Below, piece after piece: positions 46,635-55,237 of a stretch of DNA of 64,000 nt. Below the pieces are notes generated by a model. It was not told the DNA's origin and did no database searches. It worked only from the letters and a program-made list of their open reading frames with translations. Both the position numbers and the translations under genes were made by a program. Origin of the DNA: JALEFZ01 sp038527485 (GTDB lineage Bacteria; Bacteroidota; Bacteroidia; J057). The stretch lies in NCBI GenBank assembly GCA_038527485.1, contig JBCBFT010000023.1, positions 1 to 64,000 on the forward strand. The letters run 5' to 3'. Each line of letters opens with the position of its first letter. Position 1 is the first letter of the stretch.

Positions 46635-48251
46635 TTATTCGAAGAGGATCTTCTGATGTGTCACAAGGTCACCTGAGCGAACCTTGATCAGATACATACC
46701 TGAAGTCAATCCTTCTCGGTCGATTTGTAAACGCGTTGTGCGAACATTTTGCAGTTGTCTCACTATTTGACCGTTGGTGTTCATCACGGTCACCTCATCT
46801 ATCTGCTGAAGGCCATCCAAGACGATGTTGAGCTGGTCCTGCGCAGGATTAGGGTAGATGCTGAGCTGAGAAGCCAACTCGTCGTCATTGCTCGCAGGAA
46901 TCGCTACATCAGATTCTGCTACGACACCCAGTGCAAAGGCAATACGAGGAGATAGGTATCCTACCACAGAGTCGATATACGTACGTGCGATTACGGGATC
47001 GTTGGGATTATTCAACGTGATCTGGCAGTAACGCTCTTCTCCTGTGATGGGTCCCATATAGGCATTCACAAAAGTAGCAGAATCAATCCAGTCATAGGGG
47101 GCGATGTCTTCTGTCGCGCTATCAGCAGGTGCACCTTGAATAGAAGTAATACACTGAGAGAAAGCACCAGAAGATGGGATTCCTAATGGATATAACCCAT
47201 CTACCCCTGTCTGTCCCAGAGAAGTATTCAAAGCAGCTGCCGCTTTATTATAAGGATCTCTCCAATCCAGGTCTTTCCAGATGTCGTTATTTCCTAGCTC
47301 ATTGGCACGCTTTACAACGGCAAATCCCCCCGCTGCAGTATCGATTACGGATAGGTCCTGAATAGGCTCCAATACGTTGGCAAGATCATATGGAGCAAAC
47401 TGGTCACCAGGAGAGTGTACACTCAAGATCGGAGGATCACCTGCTTCTACCCAACTGATGTCACCACAAGCACCACCCAATGTAAATCCAAGATTGAACT
47501 CAGAGCTGTAAGTAGGATTTTGAGGTACATTCAATGTCTTCAACTGTAGCCCATAAGGATCGCCAACTAGGGCAGTATCCAAATAAGGTGTAGCAGGAGT
47601 TGTATTAAAGTTAAAGAACTTCAACAGCTCTGTCTGCTCATAACGCTTCAAGAAGCAAGCTCCATATACCAGATATCCACCTGTACCTGATCCACCTGTC
47701 ACGATCTTATTGGGATCTAGACCATAAGGATCGCCGTCTTCTGCTTCTGTCTTGCGCAGGTAACGGATCGCCGCACGTAGATCCTGAATCCCTCTATAAG
47801 CTGCTTCCAGGATCGTCTCACGCTGCGCATCGATGTTACCTGTCAAGTTCCATCCAAGACGGTTGTCGATACATGCTACGACGTATCCCTGACGCGCAAA
47901 TCTATTGGCGATCTCTACAAGTAAACTGTCGTTGCGGTTGCCTGTAAAGCCTCCGTTTACAATTGCGGGGAAGAAAGTCCCACTGTGACAAAGGATGATG
48001 GCGGGGCGCTCCGACGCTGTATCTCCTGCAGGCTCATAGATCGTCATGAACTTGGGTACCTGCGCGGGATTAGCCATTCCACCTGAAGCAATGACAGGGA
48101 AGATACTGACATTGTTACTGTAGACCAGACTGTCCGTCTTGGTCACGCTAGAGAAGATTTCATCCAGATAGCGAGTCTGTGCTTGGGCCTGGAAAGCGAC
48201 CAGCCCCATCGCTATGAACATGAATGCGTAAATAATTCTCTTCATAATCAT
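46635..48251 (-). CDS. Exported alpha/beta hydrolase with T9SS sorting domain
   Basis: This 538-residue protein has a signal peptide (1-24) and an alpha/beta-hydrolase core (about 40-330). Core features are AIILCHSGTF in place of the usual HGGG oxyanion loop, VVACIDNRLGW, and the nucleophile region GGSGTGGYL with Ser188. The C-terminal T9SS type A sorting domain (about 462-538, LSIYPNPAQDQLNIVL) directs outer-membrane export. The nucleophile elbow reads G-G-S-G-T-G, so the last Gly is one place later than in canonical GxSxG. Family members include PHB depolymerase-like and feruloyl-esterase-like enzymes; the substrate is unknown. A TonB receptor gene lies upstream on the same strand, 146 bases away. 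Confidence 0.85.
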   Translation of the reverse strand: MIMKRIIYAFMFIAMGLVAFQAQAQTRYLDEIFSSVTKTDSLVYSNNVSIFPVIASGGMANPAQVPKFMTIYEPAGDTASERPAIILCHSGTFFPAIVNGGFTGNRNDSLLVEIANRFARQGYVVACIDNRLGWNLTGNIDAQRETILEAAYRGIQDLRAAIRYLRKTEAEDGDPYGLDPNKIVTGGSGTGGYLVYGACFLKRYEQTELLKFFNFNTTPATPYLDTALVGDPYGLQLKTLNVPQNPTYSSEFNLGFTLGGACGDISWVEAGDPPILSVHSPGDQFAPYDLANVLEPIQDLSVIDTAAGGFAVVKRANELGNNDIWKDLDWRDPYNKAAAALNTSLGQTGVDGLYPLGIPSSGAFSQCITSIQGAPADSATEDIAPYDWIDSATFVNAYMGPITGEERYCQITLNNPNDPVIARTYIDSVVGYLSPRIAFALGVVAESDVAIPASNDDELASQLSIYPNPAQDQLNIVLDGLQQIDEVTVMNTNGQIVRQLQNVRTTRLQIDREGLTSGMYLIKVRSGDLVTHQKILFE

Positions 48252-48397
48252 AGGTAATTAAGGTTTTGGTTAAAGAATGTATTTGTAGTAGTCCACAGGT
48301 TGGTCCTGTGAGATATAGGGAATGACAAGGGTCATTTTCCTACACGATTTTACGATTTATGCCTCTCCCAAAGGATTATGGAAGAGGTTTCAAATGA

Positions 48398-51223
48398 TTA
48401 TTTGGGTGCTACATCAAACGTCACCGAGAAGTAAGAGAGTCGGCCAATCAAGGGACCTCCATAAGCTTGATACACTCTGTTGTTCAAGATATTGGCTGAA
48501 CCTAGTTTGAAGGTTCCTTTGATCTCATCCACATACTTACTCACCTGAGCGTCTACGAGTCCATAGTCTTCGATGAAACCCGTAAACTGGGGAGAACCTT
48601 CAAATAAGAAGCCTTGCACCCACTTATAATTGGCACTGAATCCCCAACCCTCTGTATTTCTGATTCGGACATTGCGCCCTGTAATACCCAAGTTAAACTT
48701 ATGCTCGGGCGTGTTGAAAGCAGGAATGATGGGATCATCAGTGGCTGTATTGAGTCGGTTCCATGAATAGTTCCCATTCAATGTGATCTCATCTGTCAGG
48801 AAGTAGTCTAGCCCTACGGCTACACCTTGCGTCGTCACGACATCTTGTGCGTTGGACGCGATACGGAATGCCTGGACTGACGTAGGAATCCCTGTGGTGA
48901 AACCTACATCTAAGCCGATTTCAAAACCAATGAAGTCTTGGTACCGACTGTAGTAGTAGTTGGCATCAAAGTAGATCTTGTCATTTAAGCTGACTCTGTA
49001 TCCTAACTCGATGGTCTGCACACGTTCAGGACGTATGGGATCGACATTGAAATATTCGAGCGTATCTCCATTGAAGGTATTGGAGTAGGCCTCCAAAGAC
49101 TCCGCTGTCAGTAAGCTATCTCTCCCGTCTAGATTCCCAAGCAAGATAGCGCGTCCTACATTATAGAAGAGGAACTGATTGGAGAGGGTCGGATTGCGAA
49201 TGGCCCCACCAAAGGAAATGCGAAATACTTGTGATTCATCTGGTGTCCAAACCAATGAGACAGCGGGAGAGAACAGATAGTTAAAGTTCTGGTTCTTGTC
49301 CATTCGCAGCGTCGCATTGAGTCTTAGCTCATCATTGGCCATCTGCTTCTCTAGCCCTGCATAGACGCCGTATTCGAAGTTGGTGATCCGCTCTGCTGTA
49401 TCCAGGAAGATGGTTCCTTCTGTATTGGGTGCATACAAGCGCGCATTGCTCCCTAGCGTAATTTTCCCAAACGCAGGCGTAAATTTGTACTCTCCATGCA
49501 GATGGTAAAGTGCCGAACGGTCAACGAACCTTGTCCCTCCCTCTGTGAAGGGTTTGGAGACAATGTCATTAAACACAGAGTCGAAAGCTGCTGTGCCTGG
49601 GACCAAGTAGTTGTTGTCCACCACTGAGCGCACATCGTCGTGGAAGGTCCCAATCAACCCATTATTTGCGGCGACGATACTATCAGCCGTAGCAAAGTCA
49701 TAGATAAAAGGCGGCGTACGCGGGACAGAAGGAAAGCCTTCGATGGCGCGAACCTGGGCAGGAAATCCTAGCTCTACATAGGTCGTACGATACTCCTGAC
49801 TCCAATCAGAGTCCGATTTTCTATTCTCTTGAAGCTTGAAGGCCGTAAATACGGCATCGTATGAATTTCCTGCGTCTTCATGCGTCATATAAGCACGCAG
49901 AAAGTATTTGTCTCGCTTCTGTATCTCTAGACGATGCTGAAAAAACTGAATGTCTTTCAAGCTGATACGGTTGTCGCCCTGAAAAACCGTGGTTCCATTG
50001 CTGTAAGACGTAGAGGCAATCACCTCTGCATCATTATTGAGCTTGTAGTGAAAGGCCAGGTTGCCCTTAAAGTTGCGTGTATCATAATCGACGAGGTCTC
50101 GTTCGAGGTAGCCTGTCCGATGCCAGCGTCCCAATCCAGGTGTTTTGATTCTGTCGTCGGGGTTGGTGGCGCGATTTTGTGCGGGATTCAAGTTTTCGTC
50201 TCCATACCTATTCACGGCATCATATCCTCCAGGATTGTCCACTCCTACATAAGGTACAGCACGAGAGTCTGATGTATCACGATAGGATTCGTCCATATTG
50301 TTGGCCTCCCAGTCGTCTGCCCGCATGTAAAAGACATTGATCTTAAAGGCAAAGCGATCCTTCCCATTTTTATCCTGAAAGACTTTGGCGTAGCGAATGG
50401 CCCCTTCTGCGAGATTTCTCTCCCCTACTTTGACAGATGCGCTCAAGCCTCTATGGACAAAAGGATTCTTGGTTTTCATCGAGATTACCCCGTTGAAGGC
50501 ATTGGGTCCGTAGTAGGCGGAGCTCGCCCCGACGATCAAGTCTACTGATTCTACATCGAGATCAGAAGCCCCCAGGAAGTTTCCTAGTGAGAAGTTCAAT
50601 CCAGGAGATTGATTGTCTACTCCATCGATGAGCTGAAGGGATCGGACAGGAGCGGTACTATTAAAGCCTCGGGTATTGACGATTTTGAAGCCTAAGCTAG
50701 CGGCTGTCAAATCTACCCCTTTGAGATTACCTAATCCATCGTAGAAGTTAGCTGCGGGGGTTTCTTTGATGGCATTGATCCCCATAGATTCCACTGTCAC
50801 AGGGGACCGTTTTTTCCGTTCCTCTGCTGCATTTGCAATGATATCCACCGCGGCCAGTTCTACACGTTTTTCTTTCATCACCACATTGACAGGCTGCGCG
50901 AAATCTGTGACGGTTTGGGTCACAGAGTCCATTCCAAAATACGTGATGATCAGATTGAGGGGGGGATTTTGCTTTACCGTGAGAGAAAATTCTCCATTTT
51001 TATTGGTCAAGGTTCCCGTTCTTGTTCCTTCAATCATGACAGCGGCTCCTACGACAGGATCGCTATTTTCTTTTTGAAGTTTGCCTTTGATCTCTCCTTG
51101 AGCGTAGGTAAATGTCCAACTCCCCAATACCCATAGACACATGAGTAAGGTCAGTCTTTTGCACAGCTTTCCTGTTTGGCCATTTATGACAATGGCGCGA
51201 GGGCGATAGTAGTAGTAGTTCAT
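48398..51223 (-). CDS. TonB-dependent receptor with carboxypeptidase-like N-terminal domain
   Basis: This 941-residue outer-membrane receptor has an N-terminal extension and signal peptide (cleavage near residue 42, after TYAQG). A carboxypeptidase-like fold (about 44-130) is followed by a plug domain (about 140-255, with VNTRGFNSTAPVRSLQLIDGVDNQSPG). The barrel contains typical SNGTTVFQGDNR and RMDKNQNFNYLFSPAVSLVW strands. The end LSYFSVTFDVAPK lacks the common terminal Phe. No SusD gene is next to it. It may be co-expressed with the exported hydrolase downstream, which could feed it a product; this is inference. Confidence 0.9.
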   Translation of the reverse strand: MNYYYYRPRAIVINGQTGKLCKRLTLLMCLWVLGSWTFTYAQGEIKGKLQKENSDPVVGAAVMIEGTRTGTLTNKNGEFSLTVKQNPPLNLIITYFGMDSVTQTVTDFAQPVNVVMKEKRVELAAVDIIANAAEERKKRSPVTVESMGINAIKETPAANFYDGLGNLKGVDLTAASLGFKIVNTRGFNSTAPVRSLQLIDGVDNQSPGLNFSLGNFLGASDLDVESVDLIVGASSAYYGPNAFNGVISMKTKNPFVHRGLSASVKVGERNLAEGAIRYAKVFQDKNGKDRFAFKINVFYMRADDWEANNMDESYRDTSDSRAVPYVGVDNPGGYDAVNRYGDENLNPAQNRATNPDDRIKTPGLGRWHRTGYLERDLVDYDTRNFKGNLAFHYKLNNDAEVIASTSYSNGTTVFQGDNRISLKDIQFFQHRLEIQKRDKYFLRAYMTHEDAGNSYDAVFTAFKLQENRKSDSDWSQEYRTTYVELGFPAQVRAIEGFPSVPRTPPFIYDFATADSIVAANNGLIGTFHDDVRSVVDNNYLVPGTAAFDSVFNDIVSKPFTEGGTRFVDRSALYHLHGEYKFTPAFGKITLGSNARLYAPNTEGTIFLDTAERITNFEYGVYAGLEKQMANDELRLNATLRMDKNQNFNYLFSPAVSLVWTPDESQVFRISFGGAIRNPTLSNQFLFYNVGRAILLGNLDGRDSLLTAESLEAYSNTFNGDTLEYFNVDPIRPERVQTIELGYRVSLNDKIYFDANYYYSRYQDFIGFEIGLDVGFTTGIPTSVQAFRIASNAQDVVTTQGVAVGLDYFLTDEITLNGNYSWNRLNTATDDPIIPAFNTPEHKFNLGITGRNVRIRNTEGWGFSANYKWVQGFLFEGSPQFTGFIEDYGLVDAQVSKYVDEIKGTFKLGSANILNNRVYQAYGGPLIGRLSYFSVTFDVAPK

Positions 51224-51637
51224 AGTACAAAGTTTAGTCTCTGCCTGATTAATCAGTTCTAAAAAAAGACCTTACAGCTAATTATATATCAATAGTCTAT
51301 AGTGTTTATTACAGATATTTAATTGAGAAATCGTAGTGTTTTAAAAGTTTCTTAAATATCAATATACGATGAATCAGATGAAGAGGAAAGAACTCAGGTT
51401 AATTTCTTAGTAAAACTGGCCTTGAGGATTTCTACATACTGCCTTTTCTGTCAAGCGTCCTCACTTACTTAGACGATTCTCCCCTTTTCTTTTCTGGACA
51501 TTTACCCTCAAGTCAACTTTCTCAGTTTTACAGGCAGGATTTTAATTTTCATTCCATAGACATTTATGGATACCAATCACACATATGATTTTGAGATAGG
51601 AACATACGACAAAAGCTATTAACTAAAATCAAGGATT
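51224..51637. other. 414-bp divergent intergenic region
   Basis: This AT-rich region lies between the TonB receptor (leftward) and the peptide-export locus (rightward), so it should carry both promoters. I checked both strands for a short precursor peptide with a double-glycine leader and found only very short frames. No clear operator or hairpin is seen. Confidence 0.5.
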
Positions 51638-52162
51638 ATGAAGCGTGTATTATTTGTGTTAGGACAGCTAAACGACCTAGATATTGATTGGATGATCCAA
51701 AACGGTTCCAAGCGCCAACTCAAAAGTGGGGACTGGTTGATCAGACAGGGAAGAGAGATAGAAAACCTTTACATCGTTCTATCGGGAAGTTTTTCAGTAT
51801 TAAATGAACAGCGACAAGATGTAGAGATTGCCAATGTGGGACCTGGAGAGGTGTTGGGTGAAATGTCATTCATTGATGCACGCCCACCAGAAGCTTCTAT
51901 CCTTGCCTTAGAGACCTCCTCTGTATTTTATATCCCAAAGCGGCTGGTAAAACAGAAGATGGAGAAAGATCCAGGATTTGCTGCACGTTTCTACCTCGCG
52001 ATGTCTATGTTTTTGTCGAGTCGCCTCCGTACCACGATGAGTACTTTAGGATACAGCATCTCACAAGAAGATCCTGACGAGATCGATCTCAATGTACTAC
52101 AGCAAGTGGGGCAAGCAGGCGCACGCTTCAGCCAGATTCTCCTCAAGTTTTCAGAAGTCTAA
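51638..52162 (+). CDS. Stand-alone cyclic nucleotide-binding domain protein
   Basis: This 174-residue protein consists of one CNB (cupin-like) domain (about 20-130) with LYIVLSGSFSVLNEQ, the phosphate-binding-cassette-like VGPGEVLGEMSFIDARPPEASILA, and a helical tail. It has no helix-turn-helix, so it is not a Crp-type DNA-binding regulator. The cassette Arg expected for cAMP binding (R-x-x-A) is altered to RPPEAS. It begins the co-directional export set and ends 17 bases before the TolC-like gene. It may sense a nucleotide or act as a partner of the ABC transporter, whose second subunit carries a similar domain; this is inference. Confidence 0.85.
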   Translation: MKRVLFVLGQLNDLDIDWMIQNGSKRQLKSGDWLIRQGREIENLYIVLSGSFSVLNEQRQDVEIANVGPGEVLGEMSFIDARPPEASILALETSSVFYIPKRLVKQKMEKDPGFAARFYLAMSMFLSSRLRTTMSTLGYSISQEDPDEIDLNVLQQVGQAGARFSQILLKFSEV

Positions 52163-52179
52163 TCTAGAACACACATCAG

Positions 52180-53754
52180 ATGTTTATTCGGAACTTGTTT
52201 TTCCTCTTGTGCTTGTTGACAAGCATTTCGGTATGGGGGCAGTCCATTCAGGACAGCATCCCTTGCGGTTTGACAGATATTGCAGAATTGATGATCGAAA
52301 AAAATCCGATCATTCAGCGTCAACGTTACCGTATTTTCCAAGCACAAGCCAATCGTCAAACTGCCACAAGCCAATTTGACTATCGCTTGACTAATGAACT
52401 TAGTTTTGGTCGTACAGAATCCAATCTCTTCAGTCAAGATCAGAGGGCTGAATCTACCAATGGGCTCTTACAAACCAATGACTATGTATTCACATCGGGT
52501 GTAGAAAGGACATTCCGAACAGGTTTGCGCACAGGTCTTTTCATGGACTATGCTAGGGTAGCCAATAATTATCCTTTCAATAGCTTCGAAGAAAGCCGTG
52601 CCCCTTTTACTTCTGAGAACTTCACTACACTTCGCATGTCTTTGGCGCAGCCATTGATCAGAGGAAGAGGTATACAATATGCTGCTGCGCTTGAGACGGC
52701 CAACAAAACAAGAGTAGAAGCCAGTAGATTAGACCTTACATTCATTTCTTCCATTGAGCTACTAGGCATGGTCCGAGCCTATTGGAATTACCTGAGTACG
52801 TATAAGCGACTTCAGATATTTAGAGAAAATGAAAGTCGTGTCCGTCAAGTACTTGAAATTACTCAGGAACTTGTAAATGCAGACAGGAAGGCTAGAAATG
52901 AACTATTGCAGATCCAAGCAGATCTAATTGATAAAGAAAGACAAACCATCGCAGCAAGCCAGTTCCTGTACGATGCAAGGCAGAATCTTGGAAGGGCCAT
53001 CGGCCTAGATGTGGGAGAAAGTACCTATTTGGGTGTTCCCTATCATGCTTTTCCTAAGACAGAAACATCAGGTTTCAAAGAAGATCTCGATCTGGGCAAA
53101 TATATCGAACTAGCCAAGCAGCATCGAGCAGATCTCATGTCGCTGATAAAAGCAAAAGAAGCACTCGAAATTGACTATAAAGTGGCTCAAAATGATATGA
53201 AACCACAGCTTGATCTTACAGGCTCATTTTCTTACGGAGGAACAGATGTAGGAAATGAAGCCCGACGTCTCATCACTCCGCTTGGAACAGTTCCAGGCCG
53301 AAACGTACAAGCCTTAGTGGGACTTCGCTTTCAGTTTCCCGTCAATAACAATGCAGCAAAAGCCAACTTATTGCGTACCCAGACATTCTTATCTGATCAG
53401 GAGGTCGTCATTGACAATCAGATTCGAAATATTGAGCTGAATATCAGCATCGCACTCAATGATGTGAATAACAGTGTCATTAAGCTAGAGAAAGCTTATC
53501 AGACGTTGCAATTTTCACAGGAAGTATTTGAGGCCGAACAGATTAAGTTCCAAAATGGACTTACTACTTTATTGAATCTTATCTTATTTCAGGAAAGATT
53601 AACATTCTCACAGCTCGATTATCTCAGTGCGCAGCAAGAATTTGCTCTTGCCATTGTCAATTTGCGCAATGAGACAGGAACCTTGATCAAGGTAGAGGAC
53701 GAAAGCAGCTGGACCGACTTACAGACATTTTACACGCTACCTGAAGTAGACTAA
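52180..53754 (+). CDS. TolC-family outer-membrane efflux protein
   Basis: This 524-residue protein has a signal peptide (1-20, ending VWG) and the two-fold repeated helical hairpins of OEP/TolC proteins (for example LELTQ-like EITQELVNADRKARNELLQIQADL and EVFEAEQIKFQNGLTTLLNLILFQERL). Between them are beta segments (YGGTDVGNEARRL). It should form the outer-membrane channel of the export machine encoded downstream. It is 17 bases from the CNB gene and 112 from the adaptor gene. Confidence 0.9.
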   Translation: MFIRNLFFLLCLLTSISVWGQSIQDSIPCGLTDIAELMIEKNPIIQRQRYRIFQAQANRQTATSQFDYRLTNELSFGRTESNLFSQDQRAESTNGLLQTNDYVFTSGVERTFRTGLRTGLFMDYARVANNYPFNSFEESRAPFTSENFTTLRMSLAQPLIRGRGIQYAAALETANKTRVEASRLDLTFISSIELLGMVRAYWNYLSTYKRLQIFRENESRVRQVLEITQELVNADRKARNELLQIQADLIDKERQTIAASQFLYDARQNLGRAIGLDVGESTYLGVPYHAFPKTETSGFKEDLDLGKYIELAKQHRADLMSLIKAKEALEIDYKVAQNDMKPQLDLTGSFSYGGTDVGNEARRLITPLGTVPGRNVQALVGLRFQFPVNNNAAKANLLRTQTFLSDQEVVIDNQIRNIELNISIALNDVNNSVIKLEKAYQTLQFSQEVFEAEQIKFQNGLTTLLNLILFQERLTFSQLDYLSAQQEFALAIVNLRNETGTLIKVEDESSWTDLQTFYTLPEVD

Positions 53755-53866
53755 GTTAAGTGCTTCTCTTTTGAATGAGGGGTACTTACATACATATAAT
53801 CGTTTTCTCTCGATTTGGCCCTTCGCCGACGAGACCTGATGTTCAACTAAAAAATTCAGACTAGAC

Positions 53867-55126
53867 ATGGCGCGTCAAATCTTTAGAAAAGCTGCCTTGG
53901 AAAAGCTATCTACACCCGAAAAGTTAGATCAGCTCATTAAAATTATCAGTCTCAAATCATGGCTGGTTCTACTTACCATTGCACTCGCACTCTTTACTGC
54001 GATAGGATGGAGTTTTACAGGCAGAATCAAAACGAAGTTACAGGCCACAGGAGTATTGCTGGGAGGAGAGGTGTATAACATTGTCTCCAATACAAATGGA
54101 CAGCTGATCAATCTGAAAGTAGGGATTGGCGATACTATCAAGCAAGGGGATGTGATTGCCGAGGTAGAACAGCCTGAACTTCTGCAAAGAATCGCCGCAT
54201 CTGAGGCTACACTGGAGGAGAAAAACTTCGAGCTTAAGCAGCTTCTGTCTTTTGGTACAGAGGGTTCGAGATTGCAAGATGCTTTTATCGATCAAAAGCA
54301 GATTAGCCTTGAACAGCAGATTCGCGCCAATGAGAAAAATCTTAGCTTTCAGAAGCAGCAATTAGAAGTTGAAAAAGGACTTCAGGAAAAGGGACTGATC
54401 ACGCGTACGCAGGTTGTGCGAACAGAGCAGCAGATTGAAGAGATCCAGAGTTCTATAGAGAGTCTCAAAGCTCAGATTGTCCAGACTTCTTCCCAGCAAT
54501 TAGATGTAGACTTCGATCTTAAGCAAAAGGTCACACTCACACGACAGCGCATTGCGCAGGAAGAGCGTACACTCTCTCAGCTTCAAAACCAATATGCACT
54601 CGATACGAAGGTGAGAAGTCTCTACAGTGGAGAAGTGGTTGAGGTACTTTCCAATCCTGGTATCGTAGTCAATAAAGGCACTTCTCTACTTAAGCTTAAA
54701 AGTTATCAGGCTTCAGATGATGGCGTAAAGGGTATCCTTTATGTATCCTCTCAGGATGGAAAAAAGATTAAAGTTGGAATGGAAGCCTTGGTTGTTCCTG
54801 CAACTGTCCAACCGCAAGAATTCGGTTTCATGAAAGCAAAGGTGACCTATGTCTCGGAGTTTCCTGTCACGCAAGAGGGGATGATGGTCTCGATGAACAA
54901 TGACCAAATCGTACAGAGTTTACTCCAAATGGGGGCTCCTTTTGAAGTATTTGTAGACTTTGAAAAGGATCCTGTCGCCTACAGTGGCTACAAATGGACT
55001 TCTGCCCAAGGCCCCGAACTCACCATTAACTCTGGGACTTCATGCGCAGGAAAAATTACAGTCAAAGAAGAAGCGCCGATCGCACTTGTTGTTCCTGCGC
55101 TGAAGAATCTATTTGATCTGTACTAA
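53867..55126 (+). CDS. HlyD-family adaptor, NHLP bacteriocin secretion type
   Basis: This 419-residue periplasmic adaptor joins the inner-membrane ABC transporter to the TolC channel. One N-terminal membrane helix (about 31-52) is preceded by RKAALEKLSTPEKLDQLI, the characteristic N-terminus of NHLP-type secretion proteins. A biotinyl-lipoyl half (GQLINLKVGIGDTIKQGDVIAEVE), a long coiled coil (about 95-235) and a second beta half (RSLYSGEVVEVLSNPGIVVNKGTSLL) follow. No precursor-like open frame was found in the flanking gaps. Confidence 0.92.
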   Translation: MARQIFRKAALEKLSTPEKLDQLIKIISLKSWLVLLTIALALFTAIGWSFTGRIKTKLQATGVLLGGEVYNIVSNTNGQLINLKVGIGDTIKQGDVIAEVEQPELLQRIAASEATLEEKNFELKQLLSFGTEGSRLQDAFIDQKQISLEQQIRANEKNLSFQKQQLEVEKGLQEKGLITRTQVVRTEQQIEEIQSSIESLKAQIVQTSSQQLDVDFDLKQKVTLTRQRIAQEERTLSQLQNQYALDTKVRSLYSGEVVEVLSNPGIVVNKGTSLLKLKSYQASDDGVKGILYVSSQDGKKIKVGMEALVVPATVQPQEFGFMKAKVTYVSEFPVTQEGMMVSMNNDQIVQSLLQMGAPFEVFVDFEKDPVAYSGYKWTSAQGPELTINSGTSCAGKITVKEEAPIALVVPALKNLFDLY

Positions 55127-55237
55127 GGACATGACATGGTCTCTAATTAGCGCTTTTCATTTTCTTCTCTTCAGGGGCCATGGATGATTTTTTTCTTGCC
55201 CTTCTTGTCTACACCTATCAAGCGTTGCTACACTATC

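Noticed and set aside
53775..53864. 29-codon frame between the TolC and HlyD genes
   Set aside because: Considered as a precursor peptide, but it has no leader-like region, no GG and an unremarkable composition.
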